From Novosphingobium pentaromativorans US6-1 (GTDB lineage: Bacteria; Pseudomonadota; Alphaproteobacteria; Sphingomonadales; Sphingomonadaceae), in NCBI RefSeq assembly GCF_000767465.1, contig NZ_CP009291.1:2646501-2710500 (forward strand): 64,000 nucleotides of DNA. Direction: 5' to 3'. A program made the position numbers and the translations under genes. The notes under the pieces are model-generated. The model had not been told where the DNA came from. It ran no database searches and saw only the letters and a list, made by a program, of their open reading frames with translations. Shown one piece after another: positions 8,708 through 16,443 of this stretch; the stretch's first letter is position 1; each line of letters opens with the position of its first letter.

Positions 8708-9652
8708 ATGACCAGCACTGCAGCCCCCGCCATCTCCATTCGCGACCTCAAGAAGCGTTACGCCCCGGCTGGCGGCGACGAAGGCAAGCTCGCCCTGAAA
8801 GGCGTCTCTTTCGACGTTCCGGAAGGCGGGATCTTCGGCCTGCTCGGCCCGAACGGCGCGGGCAAGTCGACGCTCATCAACATCATGGCGGGGCTGGTCC
8901 GCAAGACTTCCGGCTCGATCGACATCTGGGGCTTCGACATCGACCGTGACCAGCGCAACGCCAAGCGGTCGATCGGCATCGTGCCGCAGGAGATCGTCTT
9001 CGACCCCTTCTTCACGCCTTACGAGGTGCTGGAGATCCAGGCGGGCCTCTACGGCATCGCCAATCACTTGCGCCGCAGCGAGGAACTGCTGCGTGCCGTC
9101 CACCTTGCCGACAAGCGCGATGCCTACGCGCGTACGCTGTCAGGCGGCATGAAGCGGCGCCTGCTGATCGCCAAGGCGCTTGTCCACCAGCCGCCGGTGC
9201 TTGTGCTCGACGAGCCGACCGCGGGCGTCGACGTGGAACTGCGCCGCCAGCTCTGGGAACTCGTCACCGAGATGAACCGCGAAGGCGTGACGATCGTGCT
9301 TACCACGCACTATCTCGAGGAAGCCGAGGAGCTGTGCGATCGCATTGCCATCATCAACCACGGCGAACTGATCGCCAACAAGCCGACCCGCGAACTGGTG
9401 GGCATGGCGCGCGAAAAGATCCTGGTCCTCACGCTGGACCGCGACCTGACCGAGCTGCCCAGCCACCCCGGCTTCGTGAAGTGCGAAGCGAGCGGCGAGC
9501 GAATGCTCGAGATTACGTACGACAAGGACCGCGCCAATGCCGGCGAGATTCTTTCGGCGGTGCAGGCGCAGGGCTTCTCGGTTGTCGACGTGACGACCCG
9601 CGAAGCCGATCTCGAGGACGTCTTCGTGAGCCTCACCAGCCAGGCGGCCTGA
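8708..9652 (+). CDS. ABC transporter ATP-binding protein (ABC-2 / DrrA type)
   Basis: 314 residues. Walker A is GPNGAGKST (about residues 47-55), the signature is LSGGM, Walker B is VLVLDEPTAG followed by the H-loop TTHYLEEAEEL. The C-terminal extension of about 80 residues is typical of DrrA-like exporter ATPases. No membrane permease lies next to it: nadB follows 100 bases downstream and the upstream gene is on the other strand. The frame is open further upstream to 8537, but homology and the domain start support ATG 8708. Confidence 0.9.
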   Translation: MTSTAAPAISIRDLKKRYAPAGGDEGKLALKGVSFDVPEGGIFGLLGPNGAGKSTLINIMAGLVRKTSGSIDIWGFDIDRDQRNAKRSIGIVPQEIVFDPFFTPYEVLEIQAGLYGIANHLRRSEELLRAVHLADKRDAYARTLSGGMKRRLLIAKALVHQPPVLVLDEPTAGVDVELRRQLWELVTEMNREGVTIVLTTHYLEEAEELCDRIAIINHGELIANKPTRELVGMAREKILVLTLDRDLTELPSHPGFVKCEASGERMLEITYDKDRANAGEILSAVQAQGFSVVDVTTREADLEDVFVSLTSQAA

Positions 9653-9676
9653 CGGGCCGCGGAGTCAGGCGAGGCA

Positions 9677-9693
9677 CTGCTGCAGTGCAGCAA
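9677..9693. promoter_or_regulatory. palindromic site resembling a PhaR-type box
   Basis: TGCTGCA-G-TGCAGCA is a perfect inverted repeat that includes CTGC-N3-GCAG, the motif reported for PhaR, the polyhydroxybutyrate regulator. It lies between the ABC ATPase and nadB. Seen in sequence; the regulator assignment is inference. Confidence 0.3.
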
Positions 9694-9752
9694 ACGAAAG
9701 TATGGCGTCGCAAGTTATTGCGCATGGGCGCGGCACTCGCCAATGAAGCGGG

Positions 9753-11351
9753 ATGGAAACGTCAGATCGCAGCGATACCCAATTCGATGTCGTCGTCGTC
9801 GGCTCGGGCGCGGCGGGCCTTACCGCCGCGCTGGCGCTGGCCTCGAAACTCAAGGTTCTGGTTCTCGCCAAGGGCCAGTTGACCGGGGGGTCCACTGCCT
9901 GGGCGCAGGGCGGCATCGCGGCGGTACTGGATGCGGGCGATACCTTCGAAGAGCATATCCGCGACACGATGATCGCCGGGGCCGGGCTTAACCGGCTCGA
10001 GACGGTGGAATATGTCGTCGAACGCGCACCCAGCGCAATCGGGCGGCTGGTCGAGCTGGGCGTGCCGTTCAACATGGAAGGCGATGCGCTGCATCTGACG
10101 CGCGAGGGCGGGCATTCCCACCGCCGCATCGTCCACGTCAATGACGCCACCGGCTGGGCGGTGCAGCAGGCGCTGCTCAAGGCTGCCGAGGACAGCCCCA
10201 ACATCACCCTGCTGCCGGGCCGTTCGTGCATCGACCTCATCACCGGGCGGCACGAGATGCGCTATTCCGGTTCCGGGCGCATCTGGGGGGTCTATGCGCT
10301 CAATGAGCAGACCGGGCATGTCGAGGCCTATACGGCACGCGCCACGGTGCTCGCCACTGGCGGGGCGGGGCGCGTCTATCGCTACAGCACCGCGCCGCGC
10401 GGTGCCACCGGGGACGGGATCGCCATGGCCTGGCGTGCCGGTGCGCGCGTCTCCAACATGGAGATGATGCAGTTCCACCCGACCTGCCTCTACAATCTGG
10501 AGGTCAAGAACTTCCTGATCACCGAGGCGGTACGCGGCGAAGGCGGGCACCTGAAGCACCCGGTCACCGGGCACCGCTTCATGCCCGATTATGACGATCG
10601 GGCCGAACTGGCGCCGCGCGACGTGGTCGCCCGCGCCATCGACGACCAGATCAAGCGCTATGGCCTGGATTACGTTCACCTCGACATCAGCCACCGTCCG
10701 CCCGAATTCGTGAAGGAGCACTTTCCGAACATCTACGAGAAGCTGATCTCGCTGGGCATCGACATGACGAAGGAGCCGATCCCGGTGGTGCCGGCGCAGC
10801 ACTATACTTGCGGCGGCGTGCTGGTGGACCTCGACGGGCGGACCGACCTGCCCGGGCTCTATGCCGCGGGCGAGTGCACCGAAAGCGGGTTGCACGGCGC
10901 GAATCGCCTCGCGTCCAATTCGCTGCTCGAATGCTTCGTCTTCGGCGAGGCCGCGGCCGCGCACATTCTCGACCACTGGGACGCCTTCGATTCTCCGCCG
11001 CCGATCCGCGACTGGGACGAAAGCCGCGTCACCGATTCGGACGAGGAAGTCGTCATCAAGCAGAACTGGACCGAGATCCGCCGGTTCATGTGGAACTACG
11101 TCGGCATCGTGCGCACCACCAAGCGGCTGGAACGCGCGATGCACCGCATCCAGATGCTCAACGGCGAAGTGGAGGAATACTATCGACACTTCCGCGTCTC
11201 GACCGATCTCGTCGAACTGCGCAACCTGCTGCAGTCGGCGGAACTGATCGTGCAGTCGGCCCTGCGGCGTCACGAAAGCCGCGGCCTGCACTTCACGCTC
11301 GATTATCCCCGGACGCTTCCCGAGGCGCAGGACACCGTACTGGTGCCCTAG
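9753..11351 (+). CDS. nadB: L-aspartate oxidase
   Basis: 532 residues. NadB oxidises L-aspartate to iminoaspartate with FAD, the first step of de novo NAD synthesis. The FAD loop VVGSGAAGLTAAL is at about residues 15-27, STAWAQGG follows, and the C-terminal FAD/succinate-family block HGANRLASNSLLE is intact; the length matches the family. It differs from succinate dehydrogenase flavoproteins by having no membrane-partner genes and by the STAWAQGG block. nadA and nadC are not next to it here. Confidence 0.93.
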   Translation: METSDRSDTQFDVVVVGSGAAGLTAALALASKLKVLVLAKGQLTGGSTAWAQGGIAAVLDAGDTFEEHIRDTMIAGAGLNRLETVEYVVERAPSAIGRLVELGVPFNMEGDALHLTREGGHSHRRIVHVNDATGWAVQQALLKAAEDSPNITLLPGRSCIDLITGRHEMRYSGSGRIWGVYALNEQTGHVEAYTARATVLATGGAGRVYRYSTAPRGATGDGIAMAWRAGARVSNMEMMQFHPTCLYNLEVKNFLITEAVRGEGGHLKHPVTGHRFMPDYDDRAELAPRDVVARAIDDQIKRYGLDYVHLDISHRPPEFVKEHFPNIYEKLISLGIDMTKEPIPVVPAQHYTCGGVLVDLDGRTDLPGLYAAGECTESGLHGANRLASNSLLECFVFGEAAAAHILDHWDAFDSPPPIRDWDESRVTDSDEEVVIKQNWTEIRRFMWNYVGIVRTTKRLERAMHRIQMLNGEVEEYYRHFRVSTDLVELRNLLQSAELIVQSALRRHESRGLHFTLDYPRTLPEAQDTVLVP

Positions 11352-11388
11352 ACGTTCGGATCCGGGTTCCGGTTCTTCATCGTGCAAT

Positions 11389-11423
11389 CCCCGCCGTCTT
11401 CCCCGCCAGGGCGGGAAGCGGGG
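11389..11423. terminator. hairpin between convergent nadB and glsB-like gene
   Basis: Nested stems CCCCGC/GCGGGG and CCCGC/GCGGG lie in the 93-bp gap between two convergent genes. There is no U-tract. It probably acts as a two-way barrier. Confidence 0.4.
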
Positions 11424-11444
11424 TGTGCTTCAGCCTGCAGCCGA

Positions 11445-11690
11445 TCAGGCGCCGATTCCCAGCAATCGGCCCAGGAAGATCAGCACGATGGCACCGATGA
11501 TCGAGGCGAGGCAGCCGGCGCGGCTGAAGTCGCGCTGTCCGCGGCTGGAGACCAGCCCGGCGACGAGAGAACCGCCGATGCCCAGCAGGATCGTCGCAAT
11601 CCATCCCATGTCCACTGCACCGGGGTAGAAGAAGCGCGCCAGCACGCCGACGATGAGGCCGCTGATGATGGCGCCGATGATGTTGAGCAT
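11445..11690 (-). CDS. GlsB/YeaQ/YmgE-family stress membrane protein
   Basis: 81 residues with three hydrophobic segments rich in glycine. The pattern MLNIIGAIISGLIVGVLAR followed by a GIGGSLVAGLV segment and GLVSSRGQRDF is the transglycosylase-associated (GlsB) family. Members are induced by general stress in several bacteria; the function is not established. It is a single gene facing nadB. Confidence 0.9.
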   Translation of the reverse strand: MLNIIGAIISGLIVGVLARFFYPGAVDMGWIATILLGIGGSLVAGLVSSRGQRDFSRAGCLASIIGAIVLIFLGRLLGIGA

Positions 11691-11878
11691 GATTCCGTTT
11701 TCCCTCCTGCCAGCCCGTTCTCGACTCAGGCTGCCTTATAACCGTTGAAAGACGCGACGGTTGCATCGAGGCCCGGCTTGCCCGTGCGAGCCTGCCCGGG
11801 CATCGTGAACCTTGCGCAGGGCTTGTGTGTGCACTCGGCTCGTCGCATTCCTGATTCACTTCGTCGTCAGATTACTGG

Positions 11879-11892
11879 GGAAAAATTTTTCC
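11879..11892. promoter_or_regulatory. AT-rich perfect palindrome
   Basis: GGAAAAATTTTTCC is a perfect 14-bp palindrome and the most AT-rich spot in this GC-rich leader. It could be a protein site or part of a promoter at the 5' end of the structured RNA. No regulator is recognised. Confidence 0.3.
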
Positions 11893-11894
11893 TA

Positions 11895-12187
11895 GAAGTC
11901 GAGACATTCGGACTTGCCAGAGACGTGGGTGAAGGACTTCCCACGCGTCGCGAGAGCGGCGGGGCTGTCCAGCCGTCCGATGCGAAGCCCGTCGGATCAG
12001 GGCCACCCCTCTTGCAGTGAAATCCAGAACAGGCACTATGGGTTGTGTCGCAGCGGCGACCGGGGCTCAATACCTAGAGGGATCGCAAGTGGGCGGATCA
12101 GGGCCCACCAGGGGGCGAGTCCCGGTGTGAAGGCCGACCGGAAGCCTCTAGGGCCAAGGCGGAACGGGTAATTCCGTTCTCTTTTTG
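11895..12187 (+). ncRNA. candidate structured RNA upstream of nrdA
   Basis: Stems seen on the plus strand: CGTGGG/CCCACG (11924-11945), TCCGA/TCGGA (11976-11996), GGCCC/GGGCC (12102-12106 with 12151-12155) enclosing ACC(A)GGG/CCCGGT (12107-12126) and a short AGGC/GCCT hairpin, and then the terminator. I looked for cobalamin-riboswitch, RNase P, tmRNA, 4.5S and 6S signatures and did not find them. It is either a riboswitch-like attenuator for nrdA or an independent small RNA. Confidence 0.35.
12161..12186 (+). terminator. intrinsic terminator ahead of nrdA
   Basis: GAACGG and CCGTTC form a 6-bp stem (plus one G-U pair) with a 6-base loop, followed by TCTTTTT. It lies 128 bases before the nrdA start and on the same strand, so it would stop transcription before nrdA unless relieved. 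Confidence 0.7.
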
Positions 12188-12201
12188 TACCATATCTGGT
12201 A
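12188..12201. promoter_or_regulatory. palindrome resembling an NrdR box
   Basis: TACCA-TATC-TGGTA is a 5-4-5 inverted repeat directly after the terminator. Its centre (ATAT-T) matches the core of NrdR boxes, which usually occur in pairs before ribonucleotide reductase genes. Only one copy is seen and the flanks differ from the consensus. Confidence 0.3.
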
Positions 12202-12313
12202 GGTGGGAATGCAGATCCCCGCCGACTCGTGACGGTACCGCCCGGCCGATGCGGAAAAGATGACGCTGCTTTCGGGCAGTTCGATGACAAGTGCGATGAC
12301 ACGGGGGCGAAAA

Positions 12314-14338
12314 GTGGATTTCAGGAACGAAAGCGACGCGGTCGTGGAAAGTGCTGACGTGGAACATGTCGGGGCGGTGGCTTCGGATACGGACTGTGCC
12401 GTAGGGGCGCAGGACGCGAGCAAACAGAACAAGGAGACGGGCAAGGGCCCGGCAGTCGCCATGGATAAATCCGACATCGCAACCGCAGATCTGGTCGACG
12501 CGGCGAAGGCGCCGCGCAAGAGCGATTCGAAGACCATCCATGACCGCCGCTTCAAGGTCGTCACGGATGACAGCCGCGATGCGCTCCTGACCGATTTCGG
12601 CAAGGAGACGCTGGACGACCGCTACCTGCTGCCGGGCGAGAAGTACCAGGACATCTTCGCGCGCGTCGCGGATGCCTATGCCGACGACCAGGAGCATGCG
12701 CAGCGGCTCTACGACTACATCTCGAAGCTGTGGTTCATGCCCGCTACCCCGGTCCTGTCGAACGGCGGCACCGGGCGCGGCCTGCCGATCTCGTGCTACC
12801 TGAACTCGGTGGACGACAGCCTCGAGGGCATCGTCGCGACCTGGAACGAGAACGTCTGGCTCGCTTCGCGCGGCGGCGGCATCGGTACCTACTGGGGTTC
12901 GGTGCGCGGCATCGGCGAACCGGTAGGCCTCAACGGCAAGACCAGCGGCATCATTCCCTTCGTGCGCGTGATGGACTCGCTGACCCTCGCGATCTCGCAA
13001 GGTTCGCTGCGCCGCGGCTCGGCAGCCTGCTACATCGACGTCTCGCACCCCGAGATCGAGGAGTTCCTCGAGATCCGCAAGCCGTCGGGCGATTTCAACC
13101 GCAAGGCGCTCAACCTGCACCACGGCGTGCTGCTCACCGACGAGTTCATGGAGGCCGTGCGCGATGGCCGTGAGTTCGAGCTCAAGAGCCCGCGCGACGG
13201 TTCGGTGCGCGGTTCGGTCAATGCCCGCTCGCTGTTCCAGAAGCTGGTCGAAACCCGCCTGGCCACCGGCGAGCCCTACATCGTCTTCTCCGACACCGTG
13301 AACCGCATGATGCCCAAGCATCACCGTGATCTCGGCCTCAAGGTCTCGACCTCGAACCTCTGCTCGGAAATCACCCTGCCCACGGGCCGCGACCACCTCG
13401 GCAACGACCGTACGGCGGTGTGCTGCCTGTCCTCGCTCAACCTGGAAACCTGGGACCAGTGGAAGGGCGAGAAGCGCTTCGTGGAAGACGTGCTGCGCTT
13501 CCTCGACAACGTGCTGCAGGACTACATCGACCGCGCGCCGGACGAGATGGCCCGTGCCAAGTACTCGGCCATGCGCGAACGCTCGGTCGGCATGGGCGTG
13601 ATGGGCTTCCACTCGTTCCTGCAGCAGAAGGGCATCGCCTTCGAAAGCGCGATGGCCAAGGCGCTCAACCTGCAGATGTTCCAGTACATCAACCAGAAGG
13701 CCAACGAGGCCTCGATGATGCTCGCCAAGGAACGCGGTCCGTGCCCGGACGCGGCCGATCAGGGCGTGATGGAACGGTTCAGCTGCAAGATGGCGATCGC
13801 GCCGACCGCGTCGATCTCGATCATCTGCGGCGGCACCTCGGCCTGCATCGAGCCGATCCCGGCCAACATCTACACCCACAAGACGCTTTCGGGCTCCTTC
13901 GTGGTGAAGAACCCCTACCTGCAGAAGCTGCTGGCCTCGAAGTCGAAGGACTCCACCAACGTGTGGAACTCGATCCTCGAGCATGGCGGCTCGGTCCAGC
14001 AGCTCGACTTCCTCTCGCCCGAGGAAAAGGCGATCTACAAGACCAGCTTCGAGATCGACCAGCGCTGGCTGCTCGAATTCGCGGCCGACCGCACGCCCTA
14101 TATCGACCAGGCCCAGTCGCTGAACCTGTTCATCCCGGCCGACGTCGACAAGTGGGACCTGATGATGCTGCACTTCCAGGCCTGGGAGAGGGGCATCAAG
14201 TCGCTTTACTACCTGCGCTCCAAGTCGGTGCAGCGCGCCGGTTTCGCCGGCGGTGTGGAAGCGGACAATACCAAGGTCGCACCCAAGTTCGAGATCGGCG
14301 AGACCACCGACTACGACGAGTGTCTCGCCTGCCAATAA
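12314..14338 (+). CDS. nrdA: class I ribonucleoside-diphosphate reductase, alpha subunit
   Basis: 674 residues from a GTG at 12314 (frame open from 12260). It reduces ribonucleoside diphosphates to deoxy forms, using a radical passed from NrdB. Active-site cysteines are visible: PISCYLNS, NLCSEITLPT (thiyl cysteine, about residue 350), CCLSSLNL, and the redox pair in the C-terminal ECLACQ. The N-terminal about 70 residues are low-complexity and there is no ATP-cone, as is normal for this alphaproteobacterial type. A terminator-bearing leader precedes it and a terminator follows. nrdB lies 2.1 kb downstream, separated by three other genes. Confidence 0.95.
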   Translation: MDFRNESDAVVESADVEHVGAVASDTDCAVGAQDASKQNKETGKGPAVAMDKSDIATADLVDAAKAPRKSDSKTIHDRRFKVVTDDSRDALLTDFGKETLDDRYLLPGEKYQDIFARVADAYADDQEHAQRLYDYISKLWFMPATPVLSNGGTGRGLPISCYLNSVDDSLEGIVATWNENVWLASRGGGIGTYWGSVRGIGEPVGLNGKTSGIIPFVRVMDSLTLAISQGSLRRGSAACYIDVSHPEIEEFLEIRKPSGDFNRKALNLHHGVLLTDEFMEAVRDGREFELKSPRDGSVRGSVNARSLFQKLVETRLATGEPYIVFSDTVNRMMPKHHRDLGLKVSTSNLCSEITLPTGRDHLGNDRTAVCCLSSLNLETWDQWKGEKRFVEDVLRFLDNVLQDYIDRAPDEMARAKYSAMRERSVGMGVMGFHSFLQQKGIAFESAMAKALNLQMFQYINQKANEASMMLAKERGPCPDAADQGVMERFSCKMAIAPTASISIICGGTSACIEPIPANIYTHKTLSGSFVVKNPYLQKLLASKSKDSTNVWNSILEHGGSVQQLDFLSPEEKAIYKTSFEIDQRWLLEFAADRTPYIDQAQSLNLFIPADVDKWDLMMLHFQAWERGIKSLYYLRSKSVQRAGFAGGVEADNTKVAPKFEIGETTDYDECLACQ

Positions 14339-14392
14339 GGGAATTGCCGGGGGGCGGCATTTGCTCAGCCCCGACACGGACTCCCAGCGGAA

Positions 14393-14424
14393 GCGGCTCC
14401 CGGTTTTCCGGGGGCCGTTTTCGT
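14393..14424 (+). terminator. rho-independent terminator of nrdA
   Basis: A 10-bp stem CGGCTCCCGG / CCGGGGGCCG (one G-U pair) with a TTTT loop is followed by TTTTCGTTT. It lies 55 bases after the nrdA stop. Confidence 0.85.
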
Positions 14425-14481
14425 TTGAGCCCGGATGAAAGAGAGGCACACCGTTCGGGCAGGGCTTCTCGTCGACCGGGA

Positions 14482-14994
14482 TTACTCCACGGTCATGCGG
14501 AACGGCAGTTCGATGTCGATCTTCACCCGGTAATTGGGTCCGTTGGTCCCGCTGCGGTCGGCCACCATCACGATCACCGCGCTGCACTTCACCATTGCGT
14601 GCGAAAGGTGCCAGCGCTTGAGCCATTCGCGAAATTGCGTGGTCAGGGTGCGCGGGCAGGAGCCGATCACGATATCGTCGATGGTGACGACGACATCGCC
14701 CCGGCTGTTCGCATGGTCCTCGTCGAGGTCGAGGGTCGCGATGCATTCGTGCTTGCGGCGCGGGCCGTCGCCATTGCCTGCAATCGTCTTGAGCTCGGGC
14801 TGATAGTGCGAGGTGCGCACGATTTCGTGGCGGAATTCACCCTTGCCGTGAAGGAAAAGGAAGCGCGTTTCGCCGCCGGGCACGGGAAGCAGGTCGGCAT
14901 TGATCGGCGCCGCGCCAGGGCGCGTGGCCCTGTCGAGGATGACCGGCAAGATCAACCACTTCAAAAACTGTACGAATTTCTTCCAGATACCCAC
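14482..14994 (-). CDS. HIRAN-like protein of unknown function
   Basis: About 170 residues from a GTG at 14994; the frame is open to an ATG at 15144, so the start is uncertain. The N-terminus is hydrophobic (FVQFLKWLILPVI) and may be a membrane anchor. The rest follows the layout of HIRAN-like domains: HEIVRTSHYQPELKTIAG corresponds to the usual conserved G/R-x-SHYQ block, then IATLDLDEDHANSRGDVVV in place of the PEPDNPYDxNAV block, then a CSAVIVMV strand. The DNA/AP-endonuclease-type residues are altered, so DNA binding is not assured. It lies tail-to-tail with nrdA. Confidence 0.6.
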   Translation of the reverse strand: MGIWKKFVQFLKWLILPVILDRATRPGAAPINADLLPVPGGETRFLFLHGKGEFRHEIVRTSHYQPELKTIAGNGDGPRRKHECIATLDLDEDHANSRGDVVVTIDDIVIGSCPRTLTTQFREWLKRWHLSHAMVKCSAVIVMVADRSGTNGPNYRVKIDIELPFRMTVE

Positions 14995-15380
14995 TTTTGC
15001 ACGCGACGCCCGATTTTCATGGGATTTTGACAGGTTCTTTAGTGCGGTTTGACTGTAGCCGATAGCCCGGTTGGAGGGGCAGGAGCGGAGTTTTCCCCGC
15101 CGGCTTTCGTAGCTTGAATGTCGCAATACCGCAGAAATCCGCACCGTTCGCGGCGCTGCGGGAGCGAATTCTCCGCCCGCATCAGCCGGTTACGATCGGG
15201 CCCGGGAAGTATTCGTCTGCGTGAAAGGCGAAGGATAGCAGCTTTGCTGGAATGTGCCCTCGAAGTGTGCAGCTTTTACCATTTGCGACAATTTGCGGCT
15301 TGAGGTCGACGGGCCGAATGCGGATGGTCTCGCACGAGACAGTTCCTCTTCCGGCATCAGTTTCAGGACCAGATACGACA
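14995..15380. other. 386-bp divergent intergenic region
   Basis: It separates the HIRAN-like gene (leftward) from the small PepSY-type gene (rightward) and may contain the true N-terminus of the former. I see no repeat, RNA or operator. Confidence 0.35.
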
Positions 15381-15773
15381 ATGCGCAAGTGGCACCGATG
15401 GCTTTCCGTTTTCTTTGGCGTCTTCATGCTCTGGATCGCCGTGACAGGGGTCCTGAGCCAGGTTGCCGTGCTCTGGCCGAGCGGCGCGCCCGATGCTGCC
15501 GCTCAGGCCGCGGCCGCGCCGCCGCCCGGCTTCGAATGCCCCGAAGGCTGGCGGTGCATGCCTCCTCGCGGCGATGCAGGCGGCATCCGTTCGCTGACCG
15601 GGCTGTTCCATCACCTGCACTCGGGTGAAAGCTTCGGCCCGATCGGCACGCTGATTTCGGTGCTCTCCGGCCTGACCCTGATCTTCTTCTCGATTTCGGG
15701 CCTGTGGCTCTACGTGCAGATGTGGCAGAACCGGAAGAGCCGTTCGCTCAATCCGCGCTGGTTCTGGAAGTAA
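15381..15773 (+). CDS. small PepSY-associated membrane protein
   Basis: 130 residues. Two transmembrane segments (WLSVFFGVFMLWIAVTGVLS near the start and LISVLSGLTLIFFSISGLWL near the end) frame a short periplasmic part with two cysteines (GFECPEGWRC) and LFHHLHSGESFGPIG. The HRWLSVFFG...TG start and the HHLHSGE motif are those of PepSY-associated membrane proteins, but the PepSY domains themselves are missing, so it is a reduced form. ATG 15381 begins at the first basic residues before the membrane segment. Confidence 0.75.
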   Translation: MRKWHRWLSVFFGVFMLWIAVTGVLSQVAVLWPSGAPDAAAQAAAAPPPGFECPEGWRCMPPRGDAGGIRSLTGLFHHLHSGESFGPIGTLISVLSGLTLIFFSISGLWLYVQMWQNRKSRSLNPRWFWK

Positions 15774-15776
15774 GGT

Positions 15777-16037
15777 TCAGGGGGTGCCGCCAAGCCCGAA
15801 GGTGGCATCCCCGCGCCCGGACAGGAGGACGCTCGTCTCGTCGACGCCGTCGACCTGGGTGATGACGATGAAGTCGTGCTCCTGATCGTCCGGCGTTCCA
15901 TCGAGGAAGATCTCCTCTCCCTTCATGCCCGACACGATGCCGATGCACGAACCGTCGGGATTGAGTACCCGCATGCCCTTGCGGATCGTTCCCGCGACCG
16001 TCGTCCAGGCGGTTTCGTCCGATCTCTGCTCTGTCAT
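15777..16037 (-). CDS. DUF2171-like small protein
   Basis: 86 residues. The core GMRVLNPDGSCIGIVSGMKG followed by EEIFLDG and a histidine-bearing HDFIVITQVDGVD matches the beta-rich DUF2171 family (PRC-barrel-like). No signal peptide or membrane segment. The function is unknown. It is convergent with the small PepSY protein, with a 3-base gap, and divergent from nrdB. Confidence 0.7.
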   Translation of the reverse strand: MTEQRSDETAWTTVAGTIRKGMRVLNPDGSCIGIVSGMKGEEIFLDGTPDDQEHDFIVITQVDGVDETSVLLSGRGDATFGLGGTP

Positions 16038-16443
16038 GGGATTTCTCCTGTTGAGGGGGTGCGGAAATGCCGTCCCCCTATATCATGAATAATGCCCGGG
16101 GCGGCGCTCGGGTTCCTGCGCGCGGCGCCGGGCCGCGCGCGGGGCGAAGCCAAGGACCTAGCACGAGTCGCGTCGCATTCGAGCGGGTCGGCCGGGCTCT
16201 GGAATACTAGGTCTAGCGTCCCCATATTCATCGGGCCGCTAGATGTGCGGGGGACGAGGCTGTGCATATGTTCCAGGCACGTCTCCCACCGCGAAGCGAT
16301 TTTTGGTTATCGTGGCGCCCTTCGCCCGGGTCATGTCACTGCGGGCGAAAGCGTTTTCGACCCGGAAAGTCCTGCCGAGCCGCCGATCCGGCCGGCCGAA
16401 TCGACCGGGCCACTGATCAACCGATGCCCGGAGTGAGTCGCCC
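16038..16443. other. 406-bp region upstream of nrdB
   Basis: It holds the promoters of the DUF2171 gene (leftward) and nrdB (rightward). A perfect 9-bp GC hairpin GCGCGCGGC/GCCGCGCGC with a 5-base loop lies at 16118-16140, far from nrdB. I see no NrdR-type palindrome pair and no open frame with recognisable content. Confidence 0.45.

Larger units (their letters stand above)
11691..12313 (+). other. 623-bp leader / intergenic region before nrdA
   Basis: No convincing protein is seen. The stretch holds a perfect 14-bp palindrome (11879-11892), a chain of hairpins between 11924 and 12155, an intrinsic terminator at 12161-12186 and a palindrome at 12188-12201. Together they suggest a regulated leader or a separate small RNA before nrdA. 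Confidence 0.5.

Noticed and set aside
9762..11387. Minus-strand frame of about 540 codons across nadB
   Set aside because: nadB is complete on the plus strand with FAD motifs; the antisense frame is a shadow.
11895..12187. Cobalamin riboswitch, RNase P RNA, tmRNA, 4.5S or 6S RNA
   Set aside because: The expected cores (B12 box, GAGGAAAGTCC, tmRNA T-arm, SRP tetraloop region) are not visible, so only an unspecified structured RNA is claimed.
12098..14746. Long open frame on the minus strand across nrdA (about 880 codons)
   Set aside because: It is antisense to a clearly coding nrdA, has the Arg/His/Asp-rich composition of GC-rich shadow frames and no family motif.
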